Below, in pieces: positions 51,488 to 60,254 of a stretch of DNA of 64,000 bases. The translations under genes and the position numbers were made by a program. Origin of the DNA: NIOZ-UU13 sp035528395 (lineage in GTDB: Bacteria > Planctomycetota > Phycisphaerae > Sedimentisphaerales > Anaerobacaceae); NCBI GenBank assembly GCA_035528395.1, contig DATKYR010000218.1, positions 62,001 to 126,000 of the forward strand. The letters are read 5' to 3'. Positions within the stretch are counted from its first letter, which is position 1, and every line of letters starts with the position of its first letter. The notes under the pieces are model-generated. The model did not search any database. It was not told where the DNA came from and was given only the letters and a program-made list of their open reading frames with translations.

Positions 51488-52879
51488 TTATGCCATCGGC
51501 AAAATCAGAGCCAACAGGAACGAGACGACGACCCCTGTGAAACCTACTATAGCCAGCAATGGCGTCCAGGATTTGAGCCCTTCGGCTTCGGTCAGCCCGG
51601 TCATTTTCACGAATATCCAGAATCCGCTGTCGTTCATCCACGAGCCTATCATCGAGCCGCCTCCGATGGCGGTGGCCAGATACGCGGGGTGATAACCCAA
51701 CGTCTCTGTCGATGTGACCATTGCGGCAATCATCGCTGAAGATGTTATCATCGCAACGGTGGTCGAGCCCTGCGCTATTTTCATCAGCGCAGCGATAAGG
51801 GCACCCAAAACCAGCAGCATCATACCACTTGCCGGTTGGCCGCTGTCGCCCTTGAATATGTTTTCGATCGCCGGGCCAATCTGGGCGGCTTTAAGCATTG
51901 CACCAAAGGCACCACCTCCAGCCGTTATCAGGATAATCACACCGCCGCTCATTAATGACACTTCGACAACTTTCGCCAATTGCGCATTCGTTAGGACACG
52001 TTTGCTCTTGAGCATCCACATGGCAATTGCAGTCGACATGAGCATCGCCAAATTCACATTACCCAATACGGCGGTTATGCCAACTGCCCGGCTTAAGCCC
52101 GAACCTTCGGTGGCACCCTCGGCCATCGTGCGGACAATTGTATTGGTCGAGACCAGCAGCACAGGCAGAATAATCGGCAGAAGTGACACCAATAGCCCCG
52201 GCAGCTGATGGTCTTCGAGCGGCTCCGGCTCAGACAGCTCACCGCCAAGCGGTTTCATCTGTATATTCATTCGCCGGTCTGCATACCCGGAGAAGAGCAT
52301 TCCGACGACGGCGGCAGGAAGCGCCACCAATGCGCCAACCATAATCATAACGCCGATATCAATACCAAGGTTGTCGGCCATGATGAGCGGTCCGGGAGTT
52401 GGCGGAACAAGAGAGTGGGTAACCACTCCGCCGGCTGCAATGGCCATCGCGTATTTCAGGTAATGTTTCTTTGTCCGCCGATGCATGGAGCGCGCCAACG
52501 GCACAAGCAGATAGAAAACCGTGTCAAAGAATACCGGAACTGAAAGCACAAAACCGCTGGCCATAAGCGCTGTAGAGCTGCGTTTTTCTCCAAGCAGGGA
52601 CAGGAAACCTCTGACGATGCGGTCCGCTGCACCGCTGTCCATCATGCACTTGCCGATGACCACGGCCAGAGCGATGACAATACCGATGCTGCCGGCCGTG
52701 TTTCCGAATGCCTCGGCCACCCGGCTCATCTTTTCAGCCAAATCCCCGGGACTAAGCAGGCTAACGACCACGGCTGAGCTAATCAATGCGATAAATGCAT
52801 TCATTCTCAACCGCGTAATCATAAGTATGACGGTCAGCATGCCGACAACAAGAATTATGAGCGGGTGCAGATTGAACAT
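51488..52879 (-). CDS. GntP-family sugar-acid:H+ symporter
   Basis: A 463-residue inner-membrane permease with about 12-14 hydrophobic helices. GntP-family features: an N-terminal LIILVVGMLTVILMITRLRMN, GKCMMDSGAADRIVRGFLSLLG, the conserved SVPVFFDTVFYLLVPLARSM and GGVVTHSLVPPTPGPLIMAD. GntP proteins import gluconate and related acids. Here it follows a sugar-acid dehydratase, an aldolase and a FGGY kinase on the same strand, and resembles in context the GntP-type YjhF next to E. coli yjhGH. The substrate is probably an aldonate such as xylonate or a close relative. Confidence 0.92.
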   Translation of the reverse strand: MFNLHPLIILVVGMLTVILMITRLRMNAFIALISSAVVVSLLSPGDLAEKMSRVAEAFGNTAGSIGIVIALAVVIGKCMMDSGAADRIVRGFLSLLGEKRSSTALMASGFVLSVPVFFDTVFYLLVPLARSMHRRTKKHYLKYAMAIAAGGVVTHSLVPPTPGPLIMADNLGIDIGVMIMVGALVALPAAVVGMLFSGYADRRMNIQMKPLGGELSEPEPLEDHQLPGLLVSLLPIILPVLLVSTNTIVRTMAEGATEGSGLSRAVGITAVLGNVNLAMLMSTAIAMWMLKSKRVLTNAQLAKVVEVSLMSGGVIILITAGGGAFGAMLKAAQIGPAIENIFKGDSGQPASGMMLLVLGALIAALMKIAQGSTTVAMITSSAMIAAMVTSTETLGYHPAYLATAIGGGSMIGSWMNDSGFWIFVKMTGLTEAEGLKSWTPLLAIVGFTGVVVSFLLALILPMA

Positions 52880-52948
52880 AATACCGTTTTACCCTCAAAC
52901 AAAAGGACAAAGGTCTAAAGTGAGCTAAAGTAACAAAAAAGAATATCC

Positions 52949-53015
52949 AATATCGAACAAGGAATAATGAAGGAAAATAGATTAATTCGACATTCGATAT
53001 TCCTTGTTGAATATT
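52949..53015. repeat. Inverted repeat between FGGY kinase and GntP genes
   Basis: Two about 23-nt arms (AATATCGAACAAGGAATAATG... and its near complement TTCGATATTCCTTGTTGAATA...) form an imperfect AT-rich hairpin. It could be a transcript-stabilising or terminating structure, or a short mobile repeat. The kinase gene stop lies 22 bp away. Confidence 0.55.
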
Positions 53016-53036
53016 CATTATTCATTCTTTTTAACT

Positions 53037-54416
53037 TTAGGCACTCTCAAGATATTTTTGACCAAGCATGGCAGCCCCCTTCATAGATGACTGCTCATTA
53101 TGGACATATTCGCAGTCCCTCATCCACTTTGACTTTGCCCGCATCAAAGCGGAATTTGTTGCACCCCCGGTCACATGAATTACATTTTGAAGGGTCACGT
53201 TCTTGCCAATCTCTTCCAAGTGAGCTTTCTGATATTCGCATAGTCCCCTGACAATCCCGGCTAATATCTCTTCACGGGTTGTCTGCTGGGTCAATCCCAA
53301 TAATTGAGCTTTAAGCGGCTCCTGGCTGTAGCGTGAACCCATGAGGTACGGCACATAAGTAACATCGCTTTGGCGCTCGAGCCAGGTCTCAATCACCTGG
53401 GGAAGGAAGCTGTTGTAAAACTCCTCAGCGCTCAATTCGCTGCAGAACAAGCTTTTGTACCAGTCCAGTGCCTTGCCTCCGGCGTTCATAACATGCAAGG
53501 TGAGCCACCTATCGGGCAGCACGTGGGCCCGGATGTTGTAATTAGCAGAGGCCAGACATTTATCAAGGCATACGAGATTGATTTCACAGGTGCCGTTTAC
53601 ATTAATAATGTCCCCCGGTTCGCTTATTCCCACTGAATAAGCAGCAAGCACCGCATCATTACCGCCGATCAGTACGGGAGGTTCCTTTCTGAAGCCCAGC
53701 TTTTGTGCGAGTGACTTTTTTATTCGGCCGACACTTTCATACGCCGGAACTATTTGCGGTAGATGGTCAAGTGAGAGGCCAAAGGTTACGGCAATATCCT
53801 CATTCCAGGCCAAGTCGTTGCGTACGGTATTGTACAGGGCTGTCAACGATGCTGACGAGGGGTCGATGGCGAAACTGCCCGTCAGCCAATGAGCGATGTA
53901 CGTATTGGAATGGCCAAACTTGTAAGTTTTGTCAAAGATTTCGGGACAATTATCTTTGAGCCAAAGAATACTCGCTAACGAACATCCGCCCGCGACCGGC
54001 ATATTAGCCGTGGTCCCTAAAAGATGCTCTATTCCAATGGTCTCTATTATGAATTTGGCCTGCTTGCGGGAACGCTGGTCGAGCATCAAGATGGCCGGGT
54101 AAAGTGCCTCGCCATCTTTATCCATCGCCGTCAGCCCGGGTGTAGTACCGGAAAGGGAAACAACATCGGCATCGCCGATAAGATCCTCCATTTCTTTGCA
54201 TCCTGCGGCCAAGGCCCTCTTCCATTTGTCCTGTTCAATATCACCGAACAAACCATCGTTATAAATATTCACCTCGTACTCTTGCGTGAATTGTCTAACC
54301 GGACTCAGCGCATTATCGACAATCCGAAATACGCCCATCTTCATACTGGTCGTTCCGATATCAACCCCTAATATCGTGTTGCTGTTTGCTGTCTTTTGAT
54401 TGTCGGTTTGAGTCAT
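53037..54416 (-). CDS. FGGY-family carbohydrate kinase
   Basis: A 459-residue sugar kinase. The N-terminal phosphate-1 motif is ILGVDIGTTSMKMGVF; the acidic base lies in LMLDQRSRKQAKF; the second half has the ATP-binding GGNDAVLAAYSVGI, NVNGTCEINLV and HVTGGATNSALMRAKSKWM. The family includes xylulokinase, gluconokinase and related enzymes; the specificity cannot be decided, and the cluster suggests a pentose, pentulose or aldonate. It is encoded between the aldolase and the permease on one strand. GTG and ATG are adjacent at the start; the ATG follows AGGTCGTG. Confidence 0.9.
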   Translation of the reverse strand: MTQTDNQKTANSNTILGVDIGTTSMKMGVFRIVDNALSPVRQFTQEYEVNIYNDGLFGDIEQDKWKRALAAGCKEMEDLIGDADVVSLSGTTPGLTAMDKDGEALYPAILMLDQRSRKQAKFIIETIGIEHLLGTTANMPVAGGCSLASILWLKDNCPEIFDKTYKFGHSNTYIAHWLTGSFAIDPSSASLTALYNTVRNDLAWNEDIAVTFGLSLDHLPQIVPAYESVGRIKKSLAQKLGFRKEPPVLIGGNDAVLAAYSVGISEPGDIINVNGTCEINLVCLDKCLASANYNIRAHVLPDRWLTLHVMNAGGKALDWYKSLFCSELSAEEFYNSFLPQVIETWLERQSDVTYVPYLMGSRYSQEPLKAQLLGLTQQTTREEILAGIVRGLCEYQKAHLEEIGKNVTLQNVIHVTGGATNSALMRAKSKWMRDCEYVHNEQSSMKGAAMLGQKYLESA

Positions 54417-54546
54417 CACGACCTGCTTGAGAACAACCTAAATTATATTTTCACCGGCCCCCGTTCTTGCTTTCGCACCTGTGCCAGCGCCACCTGTGTC
54501 GAGGCAAACACAGGTGCAGGCAAGAAAGCACGGGGGCTTATCGTAT

Positions 54547-55449
54547 TTAGGCGGATATAAAACCTTCATTGATAATCATCTGCCTGACTCGTTCCCTGGC
54601 TTCATCGGTAAGACCTTGCAGTGGATGCCGCGGCTGACCTCCCTTGAATCCGATTATGTCCATGGCGGCCTTGACACCAGCTACACCCCAGCCTCCTGAA
54701 ATATCCTTATTGAGCCGGGCAAGTCTGAAGGAAAGTTCTTTGGCATCATCGTATTCGCCTTGTGTGAATAAGCGATATAGGTCACAGCATGGACCAGGCA
54801 GAACATTAGCAAGTGACAGCACGCCGCCGGTAGCGCCCAAATGAAGGGCCGGATAGAAGAAATTGGCAGAGCCGGCAAGAACATGAAAATCTGCCGCTGG
54901 TTCAAGACAAGTGAGAAATTTGCCCGGCCCGGTTGGAGAGGAATCTTTCATACCCACAATGTTGGGATGCCGTGAGAGTTCGAGAACAGTTTGTGGCGGT
55001 ATCTCTACCCCGCCTGCAAAGCCCGGAACGTTGTAGAGTAATACGGGGACATCAACCGAATCAGCTATTCGCTCGTAGTAACACTGTAGAGTGTCACCGT
55101 TGATTTGTTTGGCGAAATAGTTCGGTGTGAGAATGCTGACATAGTCAAAGCCCATCTCAGCCGCCAATTTTGACTTTTCGATGGTTTGCCTGGTGGATTC
55201 ACAACCGGTTCCGACCATAACGACTTTGTTGCCTTTTTCTTCAGCGAAAATCTCGAGGACCTGAATCTGCTCCCTGTCGGTCAGGCTCCTGAACTCTCCG
55301 TTCGAGCCGAGCGCGAAATAACCGGCAAGGTCGGTCTTACTGAGTTTTCGTAAGTTAAACCTCAACTCATCGAGCGCAAGTTCGTCAGAACGAAACGGCG
55401 TCACCACCGGACTGAAAACCCCCGAAAGCTTCCTCTTGTTTTGTCCCAT
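54547..55449 (-). CDS. DHDPS/N-acetylneuraminate-lyase family aldolase, probable 2-keto-3-deoxy sugar-acid aldolase
   Basis: A 300-residue class I aldolase of the DapA/NanA fold. Seen: FSPVVTPFRSDELALD at the start, GSNGEF (GTTGE position, so not the dapA signature), VPVLLYNVPGFAG with the active-site Tyr, and NIVGMKDSSP with the Schiff-base Lys. It lacks the arginine motif typical of true DHDPS. Its position directly after a YjhG/YagF-type dehydratase matches E. coli YjhH/YagE, which split 2-keto-3-deoxy-pentonate into pyruvate and glycolaldehyde. I infer that role. AAGGA lies 9 nt before the ATG. Confidence 0.9.
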   Translation of the reverse strand: MGQNKRKLSGVFSPVVTPFRSDELALDELRFNLRKLSKTDLAGYFALGSNGEFRSLTDREQIQVLEIFAEEKGNKVVMVGTGCESTRQTIEKSKLAAEMGFDYVSILTPNYFAKQINGDTLQCYYERIADSVDVPVLLYNVPGFAGGVEIPPQTVLELSRHPNIVGMKDSSPTGPGKFLTCLEPAADFHVLAGSANFFYPALHLGATGGVLSLANVLPGPCCDLYRLFTQGEYDDAKELSFRLARLNKDISGGWGVAGVKAAMDIIGFKGGQPRHPLQGLTDEARERVRQMIINEGFISA

Positions 55450-55473
55450 AGTCCATCCTTATCAAAAAAGGAA

Positions 55474-55521
55474 CACGCCTGTCAGTCCTAAGGACTCCTT
55501 GCGGAGAAGCGTGCGTATCCG
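55474..55521 (-). repeat. 48-bp palindromic repeat, copy A (minus orientation)
   Basis: Differs at only two positions from the 48-bp element inserted in the RHS sequence at 57612-57659, and lies in the opposite orientation. Its core AGTCC-TTA-GGACT and CTCC..GGAG pairs can fold into a hairpin. It is located in the 95-bp space between the dehydratase stop and the aldolase start. Confidence 0.85.
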
Positions 55522-55544
55522 CGTCACAGTATAATAACCTTGTA

Positions 55545-57533
55545 TCACTTCGACAATGCTTCCTTGCCGGCTTTTAATGTTTCGACGATTGCATCTACGT
55601 CAAACACGCAGCCGCCCCGCGTGCCTCCGCCAATCTCCTGCATAGCGGCCCACAAGCGTGTATCATCCGGAAGACCTGGATGAGGAGCAAGGTCAGACCT
55701 CAACGAACGCTCAGCCAATATTCGTGTCCCAAGCTCCACGCTTCTCTTATCCGGCGGGGAGTTAGCGTCTCCAATCAAATCAACGCTTCCTTCCATATTA
55801 TTACAGTCAATAATAATTTGAATGATGTCTCCATCCAGGACCTTTCCAACCGGGCCGCCTGCCAATGCTTCCGGTGCTATGTGTCCGATACAAGCGCCGG
55901 TACTAACGCCGCTGAACCGGCCGTCGGTAATGACCGCAACATCCTTTCCCCAGGAAAGATGCTTCAGCGCACCAGTCACTTCCAGTATTTCTTCCATTCC
56001 GCTTCCCATTGGGCCCGCACAAATAAGCACAATGACATCGCCGGGCTGAATAGCATTTCCTTTTATGGCCTGGATAGCGCTGCGCTCTGAGATGAACACA
56101 CGGGCAGGGCCAATCTTGTGATACAAACCATTAGCATCCAGCAGTGACGGGTCAATAGCGGTACTCTTAATGACCGAACCTTCCGGGGCAAGATTACCCT
56201 GCGGCAGTGTCATGGTGCTTTTCAGGCCGCGTTCACGAGCTCTTTCAGGACTCATTATCACTTCATCCGGCTCGATAGCGTCTTTTTGATAAAGCAGCTC
56301 CCGCAGCCGCTTTCGGCGTTCAGACCCTTCCCACCAGTCGAGGATTTTGCCTAAAGGCTCACAAGACACCGTCCGGCAATCCAGGTCTAAAAGGTCCAGA
56401 CGCCGCAATTGCAGCATTACTTCGGGAACGCCGCCGGCCAGAAAGACGCGTACAGTCGGATGTCCTACCGGCCCATTGGGCAGAACGTCAACAAGCCGCG
56501 GCACCTCCCGAGTAACCTTCTTCCAGTCTTCGAGCCCCGGTCGTTTCAATCCCGCTGCGTGTGCAATCGCAGGAATGTGTAACAGCAGATTCGTCGAACC
56601 GCCAAAAGCCGCATAAACAACCATCGCATTACGCACCGCTGCATCGGTTAGAATATCTTTCATAGTCAGGCCGCGTTTGTACATCCGCACGAGTGCTTTG
56701 GCTGAACGACGTGCTATGTCCAGCCATATTGCCTGGCCGGACGGCGCAAGCGCAGAATGCGGCAGGCTCATGCCCAGAGCTTCGGCGACAACCTGAGATG
56801 TTGCCGCTGTCCCGAGGAACTGACAGCCGCCGCCCGCACTCGCGCAGGTACGGCAGGTCATCTGCCTTGCGTATTCCAGCGTCACCTCGCCATGGGCAAA
56901 ACGCGCTCCGATGGATTGTATCTTGCCCAGGTCCTCACCTTCGGCAGGCGGAAGAGTCACTCCCCCCGGCACCAGCACAGACGGCAGCTCGCGCATAGTG
57001 GCCAACGCCATCATCATTGCCGGCAGCCCCTTGTCACAAGTCGCTATACCAAGCACTCCTTTTCGTGTTGGTAAGCTGCGGATGAGTCGCCGAAAAATCA
57101 TCGCCGCATCATTACGGTAAGCCAGACTATCCATCATCCCCGGCGTGCCCTGGGTTCGGCCGTCACAGGGGTCCGTGCAATAGCCCGCAAACGGAATGCA
57201 GCCGAGATTTCGCAGCTCTTCCGCCGCGGCCTGCGCCAGCAAGCCAAGCTCCCAGTGACCGGCGTGATACCCTAAAGCCAAGGGCGTGCCGTCACCTGCA
57301 CGAATCCCGCCCTGCGTGCTTATCAGCAGAAACTGCTCCTGGGCCGTCTTGGCCGGCTCCCACCCCATGCCCGCATTCTGACTCATTCCGAAGATATCGC
57401 CGCTCGGAGCATCGACAAGAAGACTATCAGTTAAAGGAAGATGTCCTTTTGGCCCCGCCGCGCTTGTGGTAACCTCGTAAATGCCGTCGTCTTTACTATC
57501 CAGAATATCTTCGAGCCTTATCTCATTTGGCAT
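55545..57533 (-). CDS. yjhG: IlvD/Edd-family dehydratase, YjhG/YagF (D-xylonate dehydratase) type
   Basis: Fe-S-dependent dehydratase that converts an aldonate to the 2-keto-3-deoxy acid. 662 residues, the length of the YjhG/YagF branch and longer than IlvD (about 560). Seen: FGMSQNAGMGWEP, the cluster cysteines in AGYCTDPCDGRTQGTPGM, GIATCDKGLPAMMMAL and CRTCASAGGGCQFLGTAATSQ, then AFGGSTNLLLHIPAIAH and the C-terminal ITDGRFSGVSTGACIGHIAPEA. The start is the ATG at 57533 (MPNEIRLEDIL) with AAGGAGG 7 nt upstream; the frame extends 13 codons further. It leads the cluster with an aldolase, kinase and GntP permease, consistent with pentonate catabolism. Confidence 0.92.
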   Translation of the reverse strand: MPNEIRLEDILDSKDDGIYEVTTSAAGPKGHLPLTDSLLVDAPSGDIFGMSQNAGMGWEPAKTAQEQFLLISTQGGIRAGDGTPLALGYHAGHWELGLLAQAAAEELRNLGCIPFAGYCTDPCDGRTQGTPGMMDSLAYRNDAAMIFRRLIRSLPTRKGVLGIATCDKGLPAMMMALATMRELPSVLVPGGVTLPPAEGEDLGKIQSIGARFAHGEVTLEYARQMTCRTCASAGGGCQFLGTAATSQVVAEALGMSLPHSALAPSGQAIWLDIARRSAKALVRMYKRGLTMKDILTDAAVRNAMVVYAAFGGSTNLLLHIPAIAHAAGLKRPGLEDWKKVTREVPRLVDVLPNGPVGHPTVRVFLAGGVPEVMLQLRRLDLLDLDCRTVSCEPLGKILDWWEGSERRKRLRELLYQKDAIEPDEVIMSPERARERGLKSTMTLPQGNLAPEGSVIKSTAIDPSLLDANGLYHKIGPARVFISERSAIQAIKGNAIQPGDVIVLICAGPMGSGMEEILEVTGALKHLSWGKDVAVITDGRFSGVSTGACIGHIAPEALAGGPVGKVLDGDIIQIIIDCNNMEGSVDLIGDANSPPDKRSVELGTRILAERSLRSDLAPHPGLPDDTRLWAAMQEIGGGTRGGCVFDVDAIVETLKAGKEALSK

Positions 57534-57611
57534 AAAAGGGCCTCCTTTCGATAATGAGTTATCCATGCGCATAGTCTAACAGTTACAGTTACATAGTCAA
57601 ATACGTCTATG

Positions 57612-57659
57612 CGGAAACGCACGCTTCTCCGCAAGGAGTCCTTAGGACTAACAGGCGTG
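57612..57659 (+). repeat. 48-bp palindromic repeat, copy B, inserted in RHS sequence
   Basis: The flanks join seamlessly when it is removed: GTCTATG | insert | ATGGCGG. The related RHS fragment at 60.6 kb has GTCTATGATGGCGG without interruption (junction 60669/60670). The insert is 48 bp, keeps the reading frame and contains no stop codon in it. No target duplication is evident. Confidence 0.88.
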
Positions 57660-57744
57660 ATGGCGGTAACGTTATCGCTGAATACGATGACACCGGCCTC
57701 TTACGCAAATACATCTACGGTCCCCGCCTTAGGGGTGGCAGCCT

Positions 57745-57776
57745 CAAGCGAGTCCCGAAAAAGCGGGACGAGCTTG
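57745..57776. repeat. Hairpin element within the RHS sequence
   Basis: CAAGCgaGTCCCG and CGGGACgaGCTTG form 11 of 13 pairs around AAAAAG. It lies in a stretch (about 57731-57780) not found in the RHS fragment at 60.7 kb, at the point where the RHS frame is lost. It may be a second small insertion, but the exact borders are unclear. Confidence 0.5.
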
Positions 57777-58847
57777 GGGATGGATACAAGACAATCTGCC
57801 GACAATAACAAGGCCTACTACTATCACTTCGATGGTCTGGGTTCCGTGGTGGCCTTGAGTAATTCTAACGGCGATAGCTGCCAGAGCTACGAGTACAGCG
57901 CCTATGGCCAGCTGGCGGCCTCAGACTCCAACTTCCAATCCCTACATGTTCACCGGCCGGAGATTCGATATCGAAACAGGTCTTTACTACTACCGTGCCC
58001 GGTACTATAATCCACACATCGGCCGATTTATGCAAACCGACCCGGTCGGCTACGGCGATGGCATCAACTGGTACCTGTATTGTGGGAATAACCCGTTGGC
58101 CTTCGTGGATCCGACAGGCTTAGGAGCTGCGCAGGACGCCATTCCCTCCCCTTGGCCGGGTGATCCGGTGTACTATGTAGAGGGCGGTTCAGTACAAATA
58201 GCTACCGGCAGCTATTGGGCATTGCCAGACCGTGCTGGTGGCACTCTGACTCCAGAGACAGCGGACGGATACATGTTATTGGGAGATTTATCAAAAGGTA
58301 TAGTAAAAATTGGCGAAACAGTAATCCCTGAGTGCCCACCTACGTATATTGACGAGTTAGAGAAGGGATATAAAGCTGTTGGAGAAGACATTGGATCAGC
58401 GATGTGGAGACCATACATTGAAGTTCAAGACTGGACCGATCTTAACAACGATGGGGTGGTCGACAGGAATAATGAGCTGAGCATGCCATACTGGATTGAA
58501 ATTGACAATATTGGTTCAGGTAATTATAAGGAAGGAACCTACGATGCAACAATTTGTTGGGCCCCTTACAGAAGCTGGGAAGCTGCGGCGGATGCCGCAG
58601 GGACGGCTGTCAACTGGGCCTTAACAACCTGGGATACGAAAGTCCCGAATGTCACGGGCGCCATCCCCACGAATATTACACCTATTTCTCGATGGCTTTA
58701 TGACCCGAGTGCCTCTCCGTATCTCACAGGTGTGCGGTATTACCGGTGGGGCGACAATCCTAATGAATGAAAGCGATGGGTACAGGATATCAAAACAGCT
58801 AAGCGGTGGATGGAACAATGGGAGTAAATCTGTGACCATATACGTAA

Positions 58848-58877
58848 TTGACAATTGGCACACATTAGGCATATGAT
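58848..58877 (+). promoter_or_regulatory. Sigma70-type promoter of the 58.9 kb gene
   Basis: TTGACA (58848-58853) and TATGAT (58872-58877) are 18 nt apart and lie 43 bp upstream of the ATG, which has its own AGGAG. This indicates that the gene is transcribed independently of the RHS remnant. Confidence 0.6.
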
Positions 58878-58919
58878 GCTAAATAATGCGAGTTATGTTT
58901 CTTGTTAGGAGATTTTGTT

Positions 58920-60254
58920 ATGAATCAGTTTACCTCAAATAGAAAGTGTGTAGTTTTTTGCCTTCTCTCACTCGCACTTACAACTGTGACAGCGTTTAGC
59001 GAGACAGAGACAGAGGCTCCCAAACCTACGGGAATGGGGGTTGAGGCTAGTCGAGCTATAGCTGCTGCAAAAGATCGGCGCGCCGAGGAGGCATACGAAA
59101 AAAGAAACAGCGAAATTACTCCATGGGTGGAAGACGGCACTCCGCCAAAGCAGGGTAATGCGGCCTTGCTTTATTACCAGGCATTTCTGCTCCGGCCTGA
59201 GCCACCTGAGGCCATCAAGTACAAGATTCATTCTGTTACCGAGCCCATCAAACAGTTCAGAACATACCTGGGACACTGTTTGCCCATGATAGAAATCGTC
59301 GAAATCGCCTCTCGGATGCCGTGTATTTGGGGGGTATGGCCCGAACGTCGACTCAGCATGGAGGCTTTGCGTAAGGGGCTTGGTCCTATTCAAGACATTC
59401 TTTTAATGGATGCGCGGGCACTCGCTGCCGACGGGCACTATCGTGTGGCACTGGAGCGCTGCCTGACGCTACGGCGAATTGCCAAGCACCTAAGCGAAGA
59501 CCCGGAATTGTATATATACTCGACTGGTTTTGATATGCTGCCCCTAAACGTGGTTGGGGATGTGCTTAGTGTAATGCCGCCGGATGCGGAGACTCTCACA
59601 TGGTTTCGAGGCCAGTTCGCCGTTGTTCCGGGACCACGGCTGTCCTATGCCGAGATGTTACAGGCAAGAATCAGACGTTTCTTAAACCATATGCGAACGA
59701 CTCCCAAGTCTCTGCGCTACTACAAGAATCTTGCCATAAAAGAGGCTGAGGGTGAGCAGGCCAAGGAAAACGTACGGAATTTGACAGATGAGCAGTTTCT
59801 GGCACGCGCCGGCGAGGGATTTGCCCGCTTTCTTGACTCGATTTTCCGAGTCCTGGACAGTGAAATGACTTACGAACAGAAGCTTGTCCAAATGAATGGA
59901 CTTTACAACGAGAAGATGAAGGGTGATAACACTGACCCGGTAGATAAAAGTGTGATAACTATGTTTCCGGGGGTTAGTGGCTACTCATACCTGGTCGAGC
60001 ATTCTGCTTACGTCAACGGCGTCAAGGCTGCTGTAGAGGTTTACCTTGTCCTTGCCAAGACTGGGCACTTGCCCAGGAAGCTCCCGGATCATTTGCCCAA
60101 AGACCCTTACACCGACCGGGATTTCATATATGAGATAAAAGATGAAGGTTTTGCCCTCCGATGCCAAGGTAAAAAGTTCCAGGGATGGAGTAAGCGAAGG
60201 CTCGAATTCAAGGTCAAAAGTAAGGATAAATCAAGGTTCGGCCCTGACAATTAA
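58920..60254 (+). CDS. Secreted helical protein with C-terminal pseudopilin-like LPKDPY module
   Basis: A 444-residue protein with a signal peptide (VVFCLLSLALTTVTAFS). The ATG at 58920 has AGGAG 8 nt upstream; a TTG at 58902 is in frame but less likely. Residues 75-330 are helical (AALLYYQAFLL; RVALERCLTLRRIAKHL). The C-terminus has AVEVYLVLAKTGHLPRKLPD followed by LPKDPYTDRDFIYEIKDEGF, the same module as residues 326-392 of the ankyrin protein at 14-17 kb. Both also share a helical N-terminal half with an AALLYY/NAAPYYEKA-like motif. The family appears to be a planctomycete secreted family of unknown function. It lies between two RHS remnants. Confidence 0.82.
   Translation: MNQFTSNRKCVVFCLLSLALTTVTAFSETETEAPKPTGMGVEASRAIAAAKDRRAEEAYEKRNSEITPWVEDGTPPKQGNAALLYYQAFLLRPEPPEAIKYKIHSVTEPIKQFRTYLGHCLPMIEIVEIASRMPCIWGVWPERRLSMEALRKGLGPIQDILLMDARALAADGHYRVALERCLTLRRIAKHLSEDPELYIYSTGFDMLPLNVVGDVLSVMPPDAETLTWFRGQFAVVPGPRLSYAEMLQARIRRFLNHMRTTPKSLRYYKNLAIKEAEGEQAKENVRNLTDEQFLARAGEGFARFLDSIFRVLDSEMTYEQKLVQMNGLYNEKMKGDNTDPVDKSVITMFPGVSGYSYLVEHSAYVNGVKAAVEVYLVLAKTGHLPRKLPDHLPKDPYTDRDFIYEIKDEGFALRCQGKKFQGWSKRRLEFKVKSKDKSRFGPDN

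Larger units (their letters stand above)
57587..58770 (+). pseudogene. RHS-repeat core fragment with frameshifts and variable C-terminus
   Basis: RHS core sequence occurs in three frames. First (from 57587) SYIVKYVY, then after a 48-bp insertion DGGNVIAEYDDTGLLRKYIYG. A hairpin-rich piece follows, after which homology resumes in another frame (from about 57795) as ADNNKAYYYHFDGLGSVV...YEYSAYGQLAASDSN. It shifts again near 57935 to NPYMFTGRRFDIETGLYYYRARYYNPHIGRF...DPTGL, the classic end of the RHS core. From about 58115 a variable C-terminal region of about 215 residues continues to a stop at 58770 (ends RWGDNPNE). An in-frame TAG at 57572 closes the 5' side and no exporter or N-terminus is present. 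The 58 kb C-terminal tail itself is intact but has no recognised toxin domain. Confidence 0.75.

Noticed and set aside
51399..51641. 80-codon minus-strand frame at the end of the GntP gene
   Set aside because: It runs through an ATCGAGTATCGAG-type repeat and the GntP 3' end in another frame.
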